Below are positions 1 through 5,171 of a stretch of 5,171 nucleotides of DNA, piece by piece. The notes under the pieces were generated by a model. It was not told where the DNA came from. It was given only the letters and a program-made list of their open reading frames with translations, and made no database searches. This DNA is from an uncultured Prevotellaceae bacterium (lineage in GTDB: Bacteria > Bacteroidota > Bacteroidia > Bacteroidales > Bacteroidaceae): the NCBI GenBank assembly GCA_946403615.1, contig CAMJAO010000174.1, forward strand, positions 1 to 5,171, given 5' to 3'. Numbering within the stretch: the first letter of the stretch is position 1; every line of letters begins with the position of its first letter. Both the position numbers and the translations under genes were made by a program.

Positions 1-1244
1 AGTGGGGCTATGGCAAGGAGGCCGCCTTCAGCGAGGACTGCCTGTATCTGAACGTGTGGACGAAGGCGCCCGGCCAGGTCGGTAAGAAATTGCCTGTGGC
101 TCTGTGGATTCATGGCGGCGGCTATCGTGAGGGCTTCGGGTCGGAACCTGAGTTCGACGGTCAGGAATGGGGCGCCAAGGATGTGGTGCTCGTATCCATC
201 AACTATCGTCTTGGCATCTTTGGATTCCTCGTTCATCCTGCTCTTGCCGAGGAGAACCCGCATCACGTCAGTGGCAACTACGGCATTCTCGACCAGATTG
301 AGGCATTGAAATGGATCAAGAAGAACATCGCGCAGTTTGGCGGTGACCCCGACAACGTGACCATTTTCGGCCAGAGCGCAGGAGGTGGCAGCGTGCGTAC
401 CCTCTGTGAGAGCCCCCTGGCCCGCGGACTGTTCCACAAAGCAGTTATCATGAGTGCACAGGGACTGAGCATCCCCAATCCTAATGGCGGAGGAATGATA
501 GGTGGACGCTACAGCGGCGGAAGCATCGAAGACGCTGCTGATAGAGCGAAGAAGATGTTCGACTGGGCTGGAATGACCGACTTGCAGAAGATGCGTCAGG
601 CTTCGACGGAGACTGTCTTTGCCCTTCCTACCATCTACGGACAGGTGAACAACGGCGGTCAGCAGGGTGGCGGCATGCCCGGCATGATGCGCATGGGCAT
701 GGGATTCATGCCGATGATCGACGGTTATGTCAGCGTGAAGAGCTTTGATGACGCCACGCGCGAGGGCACCTTGGCCGACGTGCCTTATATGATTGGTTTC
801 ACCCTCAATGATATGGGCAATATGGCACCCAACATCGCTGAGTTCTGCAAGGTTCGTGCACAGAAGGGCGGCAAGGCTTGGGCATACCAGTTTGCACGTC
901 CGTTGCCCGACGACGGTTCTCATCCGGAGGTGACACAGCGGCTGAGGGGTGCGTTCCACTCATCCGACCTTTGGTTCGTGTTCAAGTCGCTGAAGCACTG
1001 CTGGCGCCCGTGGACCAAGGGCGACTGGGATCTCTCAGAGAAGATGCTCACGGCATGGACCAACTTTGTGAAATACAGCGACCCCAACGGCAAGAAGGGT
1101 GGCGAATGGGCACCGTGCACAGCGCAGAATCCCAAATTCATGGTGTTCAAACTCAACGACAAAGACGCAGAGGCTTCCTTCTTCGGTGAGCCCGAGAAAG
1201 CACCCCAGCCGCAAGGCTTCGGCTTCGGTTTCCCCGGCAGGTAA
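1..1244 (+). CDS. Type-B carboxylesterase (alpha/beta hydrolase), 5'-truncated by window edge
   Basis: Serine ester hydrolase of the carboxylesterase type-B / para-nitrobenzyl esterase family. The frame is open from base 3, giving 413 residues; the family usually has about 500-550, so roughly 100 N-terminal residues, including any signal peptide, lie upstream. The GTG at 54 is an internal valine of the family signature EDCLYLNVW (33-59), not the start. Oxyanion-hole HGGG is at 111-122. The nucleophile is the serine of GQSAGG (codon 375-377), preceded by FGGDPDNVTIF. The probable catalytic histidine is in GAFHSSDLWFVF (957-959). The probable acid is Asp in GFTLNDMG (810-812), where many relatives have Glu. 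A Gly/Met-rich stretch (651-716) precedes the usual FxPxxDG motif, and the protein ends in a Gly/Phe-rich tail. WTNFVKYSDPNG near the end is also typical of the family. Hydrolase activity is well supported; the natural substrate (acylated glycan, aromatic ester or other) cannot be read from the sequence. Confidence 0.93.
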   Translation, partial: WGYGKEAAFSEDCLYLNVWTKAPGQVGKKLPVALWIHGGGYREGFGSEPEFDGQEWGAKDVVLVSINYRLGIFGFLVHPALAEENPHHVSGNYGILDQIEALKWIKKNIAQFGGDPDNVTIFGQSAGGGSVRTLCESPLARGLFHKAVIMSAQGLSIPNPNGGGMIGGRYSGGSIEDAADRAKKMFDWAGMTDLQKMRQASTETVFALPTIYGQVNNGGQQGGGMPGMMRMGMGFMPMIDGYVSVKSFDDATREGTLADVPYMIGFTLNDMGNMAPNIAEFCKVRAQKGGKAWAYQFARPLPDDGSHPEVTQRLRGAFHSSDLWFVFKSLKHCWRPWTKGDWDLSEKMLTAWTNFVKYSDPNGKKGGEWAPCTAQNPKFMVFKLNDKDAEASFFGEPEKAPQPQGFGFGFPGR

Positions 1245-1280
1245 TCCGCGGCTCACGGTTGGATTAGGGAAGAACGGTCG

Positions 1281-1294
1281 ACGGTTCACGGTTC
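1281..1294. repeat. Tandem heptamer ACGGTTC x2
   Basis: Two perfect adjacent copies of ACGGTTC (1281-1287 and 1288-1294). A further TCACGGTT occurs upstream at 1253-1260, matching the junction of the two units at 1286-1293. The first copy overlaps the left arm of the long inverted repeat. Two copies is short, and no function can be assigned. Confidence 0.5.
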
Positions 1295-1309
1295 ATCGGA
1301 ATTTGCTAT

Positions 1310-1343
1310 CCCGATGCATAGAGTGCCAGCATTTATAATGCGA
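1310..1343 (+). repeat. Imperfect direct repeat, copy 1
   Basis: This 34-base segment matches 1426-1459 at 27 of 34 positions without gaps, by hand alignment. Its most conserved core is CAGCATTTAT followed by ATGC, which includes a short hairpin (GCATT/AATGC). Weaker similarity extends a few bases further left, with one gap. This copy lies within the interior of the long inverted repeat. Confidence 0.55.
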
Positions 1344-1425
1344 GAATAATAACCGTCGGCCGTTCTTTATGATTTTGTTCTTCGGGAACCAACGTTCGGC
1401 GGGTGAAGGGTAAGCCGATTGTCAT

Positions 1426-1459
1426 CCTGATGTATTGAGTATCAGCATTTATTATGCTA
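1426..1459 (+). repeat. Imperfect direct repeat, copy 2
   Basis: Second copy of the 34-base segment at 1310-1343, displaced by 116 bases and ending 29 bases before the thioredoxin-like gene. It keeps the hairpin of the core as AGCAT 1444-1448 with ATGCT 1454-1458. An alternative, mutually exclusive pairing is CTGAT 1427-1431 with ATCAG 1441-1445. Its location suggests promoter or 5'-leader sequence, so it could be a regulatory site, but the copies may equally be decayed repeat DNA. Confidence 0.5.
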
Positions 1460-1488
1460 TATAAACTTATTTTCGGATATCATATCTT

Positions 1489-3039
1489 ATGAAGAAACTA
1501 TTATTAACCACATTCCTCGCCCTTGCTTGTCTGTCAGGGCAAGCGCAAGAGACGTTCTTTCGCACGGACTCGGCTGTCGTCAGGGGACGTGTCGTCAACT
1601 ATTCACCGGCAATGGGTTTTCAGAGTTTGTCTGCTTTAGTGCCGGATGCCTTCTCGGAAAACCTGACGACCGCAACGGCAGAAATACAGGCAGACGGTAC
1701 ATTTGAGAAACATCTCCTGCTCCATCATCCTGTCTTCCAGTGGTTTTATACAAGCATGGAACATATTGGCGCCCAGCAAGTGCCGTTTTATCTTTGCCCA
1801 GGCGACACATTAGATATCGCTATCCGTTTCAATGACGGCCCCATCCCCGACTGCGAATACAGCGGAGGGCACGCCGCCGATGTGGCCCGACTGTTGAAAG
1901 TCAGATATGACGAACTCCCGTTGTTAAACACTTGTCGCAATTTCGAGGGAGATGTCAAGGCGTTCAACCGCTTTGCCGATTCACTTTATACGGTTCAGGT
2001 GCGTGAGACGAACGAACAGGCCGACCGGCTTCACTTCACGCCTTTCGAGCGTCGGCTGGCTTTGTGCGATTTGGCAGCCAGCTGGGGATGTGCCTACCTG
2101 AACTATTTCAGGCAAATCCAAATGAAGATAAGTGAGACCGACCCCGCTTCCATTTACAAAGCGGGCAATGTGGTGATGGAGCGTATCAGTCAGCCCGACG
2201 CTTATCCTTTGCTGAGACGCCTGCCAAATTCTGATTCGCTGATGCTTGCCACGAGATTCTTCTACCGTTATTTGAATGCCCTGATGAGCTCTGCTCCGTT
2301 GCGTTATCCATTAGATTCCAAAAATGGGGGTGTATTGGATTATAACCTTGAGGATGTCGTCGAGCGGCTGTCATTGTACCGCGGCGCCGGCCGACAACTT
2401 TTTGCATCGCCGAAAGATCTCTTGCCCATTCAACTGATTTTACTGCACAGCGTGAATGATGCGGTTGGTATGTGGTTAGAAATGGGTACGGCAGAAGGGA
2501 ATTTCCAAGCCGTGAAACCCTTCCTTACACACCCCGCTATTTCCGACATGGCACAGCGGTCTTATGATGAAATGGCGAATGCCATACCTGTGCTACTACT
2601 GCCGGAAGGGGATGCCGCGGATTTCATAAGGGGCATTCTGAAACAATATCCTGGCCAATATATTATCTTCGATTTTTGGGCGATGTGGTGTGCTCCTTGT
2701 AAGTCAATCATTCAAGACACCAAGAGATTTCGCCAGCGACTGCGTGAACGGTCGGACATCATGTTCGTCTTTCTGGCCAATGAGCGTAACCCTGGCGACA
2801 AAGCCTATCTCGACTTTGTAAACGATAATCTGAAGGGGGAGGAAAATATTGTCATCGACGACAATCGTTATCGTCAGCTACAAGACCTCTTCGGATTTTC
2901 CGCAATTCCCTTCTGTGTCACCTTCACCCCCGACGGTTACATCGTCCGCGAAGGCCTGCCGTTGCATGCTGCAGGGGCTGGCTATGATTTCTTCATCGAA
3001 CAACTCGAGATGATGAAAGCAAAGTGCGGCTGGGAATAA
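1489..3039 (+). CDS. Secreted TlpA-like thioredoxin-fold protein with large N-terminal domain
   Basis: Probable periplasmic thiol-disulfide protein of 516 residues. Residues 1-20 form a signal peptide: KK, a hydrophobic core, then GQAQ before E21, suggesting signal peptidase I cleavage. Cys14 in LALAC is a poor lipobox, so a lipoprotein is less likely. Residues about 25-370 are a beta-rich then helical region ending in no domain I can name; FYLCPGDTLDI (100-110) resembles the PGD turn in N-terminal domains of other Bacteroidota TlpA-like proteins. The C-terminal thioredoxin fold starts near 390 with YIIFDFWAMWCAPC, redox pair Cys401/Cys404, and has the cis-proline at Pro474 (SAIPFC). Cys476, two residues after this proline, is an extra cysteine. 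Such domains usually reduce or exchange disulfides, but the substrate is unknown. The ATG at 1489 is chosen because it opens the signal peptide; no Shine-Dalgarno sequence is visible. Three in-frame stops (TAA TAA TGA) end the gene, which converges on the susD-like gene. Confidence 0.88.
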   Translation: MKKLLLTTFLALACLSGQAQETFFRTDSAVVRGRVVNYSPAMGFQSLSALVPDAFSENLTTATAEIQADGTFEKHLLLHHPVFQWFYTSMEHIGAQQVPFYLCPGDTLDIAIRFNDGPIPDCEYSGGHAADVARLLKVRYDELPLLNTCRNFEGDVKAFNRFADSLYTVQVRETNEQADRLHFTPFERRLALCDLAASWGCAYLNYFRQIQMKISETDPASIYKAGNVVMERISQPDAYPLLRRLPNSDSLMLATRFFYRYLNALMSSAPLRYPLDSKNGGVLDYNLEDVVERLSLYRGAGRQLFASPKDLLPIQLILLHSVNDAVGMWLEMGTAEGNFQAVKPFLTHPAISDMAQRSYDEMANAIPVLLLPEGDAADFIRGILKQYPGQYIIFDFWAMWCAPCKSIIQDTKRFRQRLRERSDIMFVFLANERNPGDKAYLDFVNDNLKGEENIVIDDNRYRQLQDLFGFSAIPFCVTFTPDGYIVREGLPLHAAGAGYDFFIEQLEMMKAKCGWE

Positions 3040-3068
3040 TAATGATGCAGGTTCCTCCACATAAAAAA

Positions 3069-3099
3069 CAGCCCCCTGACCACGCAAGTCAGGGGGCTG
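3069..3099 (-). terminator. Intrinsic terminator of the susCD operon
   Basis: A perfect 12-base-pair G/C-rich stem (CAGCCCCCTGAC at 3069-3080 with GTCAGGGGGCTG at 3088-3099) encloses a 7-base loop. On the minus strand the stem is followed immediately by TTTTTTAT, the complement of 3061-3068, giving a standard hairpin plus U-run 21 bases after the SusD stop. On the plus strand the stem is followed by AAATGTATT, with no U-run, so it should end transcription from the thioredoxin-like gene less efficiently, if at all. Confidence 0.9.
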
Positions 3100-3120
3100 A
3101 AATGTATTACTCAAATCATA

Positions 3121-4887
3121 TTATTTGAACTTATAGGGAAGGTCGCCCTTCGCCCATTCAGTGCCTTTCTCCCATCCGGGATTCTGCTCCAGCACACCTT
3201 CTGACAGTGTGACTTGGTCTTCAGGAATCTTGAAGAAACCACCGCCCGTGTCTTTGTAGCGCTGCATGAAGTCGTTGGTGAAGGCATATTCTCCGGGGAT
3301 GCCCTGGTTGAGAATCTTGTTGCCCACCTGATTGTTCACCTTCTGCTGCACATCGCCCCAACGACGTAGGTCGTTCCAGCGCAATGCCTCGAAGCAGAGC
3401 TCGTAACGGCGCTCTTTCTTCAGGTTATCGAGAGAGTAGGGGATGTCTGACAGACCGGCGCGCTGGCGCACAGCGTTCATACCGTCCTTGCCTTTATAGA
3501 CAACCTTACCATCGGAGAGTTCGGCATGCATCAACAGCACATCGGCGAAGCGCAGCCACACGAGCGACTGGGTAAGACCCGTCTGGCGGTTGTTCTCACT
3601 GCCATAGAAGTAACCATAACTCAGCATGCGCTGACCTGTTTCGGCGTCGTATGCCTCACAACCGATATATTTCTTTGCCAGCAGTTCGGTGTTCTCCACC
3701 TCCTTGGCGGGGTCGCCCTTGTAGTCGGGAATCTCGACTTTACGGTCGCAGATAGAACCTACACGGCGATAGTCGCCGGCATAGTCAGGATCAGACGCCC
3801 AGTCGGTCCACAACTTCTCGCATACGGGACCGTTGGAGTAACCTTGCACGGAGAAGGGGAAGGCGGAGGCGTCGGTCTTACGCAGACCGTAGAACTCCAC
3901 GATACGGTTGTGGCGCAGTTGTGCATCTGCACTCCATCCGGGTTTGTTCGACATCTTCACCGCAAACATGCTCTCCATGTTCTCATCGGTTACCCAGTTG
4001 AGGTGATTATCAGCAGCGTACCTATAGTATTTGCCATCGCCTAAAGTGGCATCTCCGGTGAAGGGGTTGGTGTAGGGCCAAAGGTTACGCTGGTCGGGAA
4101 TCAGTCCGAATCCGCTGTTTTGGATGCAGTCTTCCAGCCAAGTGACGACCTGAGCTTTCGTGATAGAACCACCCTCATCGGCAGGCAGGGGCAGCTCTGA
4201 TTTCTGATAGAATCCGGTGTAGAACAACCATACGCGGGCCATCATACCCTCGGCTGCCCACTTCGACACGCGTCCTTCGCCAAATCCGGGATATTTGGTT
4301 GAAGGACCATTCTCAATGGATTTCTTCAGGTCAGAGGCTATCTGAGCATACACTTCATCCGGAGTGGCTTTAGGCAGGTTCACCGGTTCGGTGGTCAATA
4401 CCAGAGGCACACCGTTAAACACCTGTGCGAGATTGAAATAGTAGAAGGCTCTGAGGAAATAGATTTCACAGAGCAGTTGTTTCTTCTTGCTCTCGGATGA
4501 CCATTCTGTCACATTGTCGATGGTCTCGAGGGCGCTGTTGGCGCGGTTGATACCGGCATAGCGCTGTTTCCAGAGAGGTTTCATCCAGTCAACGTAGGCG
4601 TTCATCAGTCGGTCCACGCCTTGTGCGCCGATATTACTTTGGCTGCCGCCACCCAAGCGGTCATCGGAAGCGATGTCGAAAATGAAGAAGGGATCTTCCT
4701 CGGGGTCGGCGAGGTTACGGTTCATTACAGAGTAGATGCCGTTCACCATTTGCTCAGCGTCAGTCTCGTTGATCGGGAAGTTCGACGTGTCTTTCTTGGT
4801 GAGGTTGTCGGTGTCAAGGAAATCATCGCATCCTGCAAACAGCACGCATACGACCGACATCATCAGATAATATATGTATTTTTTCAT
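3121..4887 (-). CDS. SusD/RagB-family outer-membrane nutrient-binding lipoprotein
   Basis: Surface lipoprotein that caps a SusC-type TonB-dependent transporter and binds its ligand, usually a glycan. It has 588 residues, normal for the family. The signal MKKYIYYLMMSVVCVLFAGC ends in a lipobox with lipidated Cys20, followed by DD, an acidic pattern associated with surface export of Bacteroidota lipoproteins. Family motifs are YFLRAFYYFNLAQVFNGVPLV (about 143-163, TPR-containing N-terminal part), VWLRFADVLLMHAE (about 443-456) and ERRYELCFEALRWNDLRRW (492-510) in the C-terminal RagB/SusD part. A TTG three codons upstream (4894-4896) is possible in frame, but the ATG at 4885-4887 gives the standard MKK signal peptide. 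The gene follows the SusC-like gene by 12 bases, so the two are surely cotranscribed, and an intrinsic terminator lies just beyond its stop. The ligand cannot be inferred. Confidence 0.96.
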   Translation of the reverse strand: MKKYIYYLMMSVVCVLFAGCDDFLDTDNLTKKDTSNFPINETDAEQMVNGIYSVMNRNLADPEEDPFFIFDIASDDRLGGGSQSNIGAQGVDRLMNAYVDWMKPLWKQRYAGINRANSALETIDNVTEWSSESKKKQLLCEIYFLRAFYYFNLAQVFNGVPLVLTTEPVNLPKATPDEVYAQIASDLKKSIENGPSTKYPGFGEGRVSKWAAEGMMARVWLFYTGFYQKSELPLPADEGGSITKAQVVTWLEDCIQNSGFGLIPDQRNLWPYTNPFTGDATLGDGKYYRYAADNHLNWVTDENMESMFAVKMSNKPGWSADAQLRHNRIVEFYGLRKTDASAFPFSVQGYSNGPVCEKLWTDWASDPDYAGDYRRVGSICDRKVEIPDYKGDPAKEVENTELLAKKYIGCEAYDAETGQRMLSYGYFYGSENNRQTGLTQSLVWLRFADVLLMHAELSDGKVVYKGKDGMNAVRQRAGLSDIPYSLDNLKKERRYELCFEALRWNDLRRWGDVQQKVNNQVGNKILNQGIPGEYAFTNDFMQRYKDTGGGFFKIPEDQVTLSEGVLEQNPGWEKGTEWAKGDLPYKFK

Positions 4888-4899
4888 AATCGTCAAGGA

Positions 4900-5171
4900 T
4901 TAAAAGTTGATATTCAAGCCCACCTGCCAAGAACGTGAGGAGGGATAGTAACCACAGTCGATACCAGAAGCCCATGAGGTGCCGTTGCCGAAGCCGACCT
5001 CAGGATCCATACCCGAGTAACTGGTGAAGGTGAACATGTTTTGCGCTGCCACGTAGATATGGCACTTCTGCACGGGAAGGAACTTGGCGATACGTTTCAG
5101 GTCGTAGCCCAGAGAGATGCGGGAAATCTTGAAGAAGTCGGCATCCTCAATCCATACGCGTGAGATTTCAG
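4900..5171 (-). CDS. SusC/RagA-family TonB-dependent outer-membrane transporter, C-terminal end only
   Basis: The last 89 codons of a TonB-linked outer-membrane beta-barrel transporter; the family is usually about 1000 residues, so most of the gene lies beyond the window's right edge. The translated end contains WIEDADFFKISRISLGYDL, CHIYVAAQNMFTFTSYSGMDPEV, GIDCGYYPSSRSWQVGLNINF and a TAA stop (4900-4902). These correspond to the last barrel strands of SusC proteins, where RI(S/T)LGY, QNLFTFT.YSG.DPEV and GID.G.YP..R....GL...F recur, and the terminal Phe is the usual beta-barrel assembly signal. It imports the ligand captured by the SusD-like partner, using TonB energy. This end was translated by hand from the reverse strand. 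Confidence 0.95.
   Translation of the reverse strand, partial: EISRVWIEDADFFKISRISLGYDLKRIAKFLPVQKCHIYVAAQNMFTFTSYSGMDPEVGFGNGTSWASGIDCGYYPSSRSWQVGLNINF

Larger units (their letters stand above)
1270..1367. repeat. Long inverted repeat with nested hairpins
   Basis: The arm at 1270-1286 (AAGAACGGTCGACGGTT) pairs with 1351-1367 (AACCGTCGGCCGTTCTT) along all 17 positions. The only difference from perfect complementarity is T1278 opposite G1359, a G-U wobble in RNA. The 64-base interior can form two smaller hairpins: ATCGG 1295-1299 with CCGAT 1311-1315, and GCATT 1329-1333 with AATGC 1337-1341. It lies 25 bases after the esterase stop, so it could stabilise the mRNA 3' end or assist termination, but the large interior and lack of a U-run after the right arm (TTTATGATTTTG) argue against a standard terminator. 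A small repeat element or remnant is the alternative. Confidence 0.7.
1245..1488. other. Structured non-coding intergenic region
   Basis: These 244 bases between the esterase stop and the thioredoxin-like gene contain no convincing ORF. The first half has a tandem heptamer and a long inverted repeat; the second half has an imperfect second copy of a sequence inside the inverted repeat, then an A/T-rich leader. The region probably holds the 3' end of the esterase transcript and the promoter of the next gene. No tRNA-like fold or recognisable riboswitch was seen, and I could not identify a convincing Bacteroidota promoter (TTTG about 20 bases before TAnnTTTG). Confidence 0.7.

Noticed and set aside
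1035..1338. Open frames on both strands across the end of the esterase gene (84 codons on minus, 79 on plus)
   Set aside because: They overlap the esterase's conserved C-terminal coding region and show no motif or start signal.
1270..1367. Inverted repeat as insertion-sequence ends
   Set aside because: Only 64 bases lie between the arms, there is no transposase, and no flanking target-site duplication was seen.
1468..1475. TATTTTCG, resembling the Bacteroidota -7 box TAnnTTTG
   Set aside because: It would place the transcript start only about 7 bases before the ATG, and no TTTG-like -33 box lies at the right distance.
3526..4044. 172-codon open frame on the plus strand
   Set aside because: It lies wholly antisense within the well-supported SusD-like gene, has no recognisable domain, and looks like a shadow frame.
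4888..4896. Upstream TTG start adding three residues to the SusD-like protein
   Set aside because: The ATG at 4885-4887 begins a standard MKK lipoprotein signal peptide; the TTG adds residues before the positively charged start and has no Shine-Dalgarno support.
4621..4938. 105-codon open frame on the plus strand
   Set aside because: It is antisense to the SusD signal-peptide region and the SusC end, both firmly identified by family motifs.
1..5171. CRISPR arrays, tRNA, rRNA, or phage and defence genes
   Set aside because: No regularly spaced repeats, RNA-gene signatures or relevant protein motifs were seen on either strand.

Overview
The window looks like the chromosome of a Bacteroidales bacterium, most likely Prevotellaceae (Prevotella/Segatella-like). 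The strongest reason is a SusC/RagA gene followed 12 bases later by a SusD/RagB lipoprotein gene, an arrangement confined to Bacteroidota. Supporting signs are a surface-lipoprotein signal of the CDDFLD type, a periplasmic TlpA-like thioredoxin protein with a long N-terminal domain, and starts without a clear Shine-Dalgarno sequence. The genus is an inference from general character, not from a marker gene.

Layout. Bases 1-1244 (+) hold the C-terminal 413 residues of a type-B carboxylesterase; its start lies before the window. Bases 1245-1488 are non-coding and contain the only unexplained structure here: a 17-base-pair inverted repeat with smaller hairpins inside it, a tandem heptamer, and an imperfect direct repeat whose second copy lies just before the next gene. 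Bases 1489-3039 (+) encode a secreted thioredoxin-fold protein with a WCAPC active site. Bases 3040-3120 separate convergent genes and hold a strong intrinsic terminator oriented for the minus strand. Bases 3121-4887 (-) encode a SusD-like lipoprotein, and 4900-5171 (-) the last 89 residues of its SusC-like TonB-dependent partner.

How the genes work together. The minus-strand pair forms an outer-membrane glycan (or other oligomer) capture and import complex, transcribed susC then susD and ended by the terminator near 3069-3099. No glycoside hydrolase, sensor or sigma/anti-sigma gene is in view, so the substrate cannot be assigned. The esterase and the thioredoxin-like protein are on the opposite strand and separated from each other by 244 bases, so they are not in the susCD operon; a shared substrate pathway is possible but unsupported. 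I see no clear evidence of a new biological system: the genes belong to familiar families, and the intergenic repeat structure at 1270-1459 is the most worthwhile item to check.
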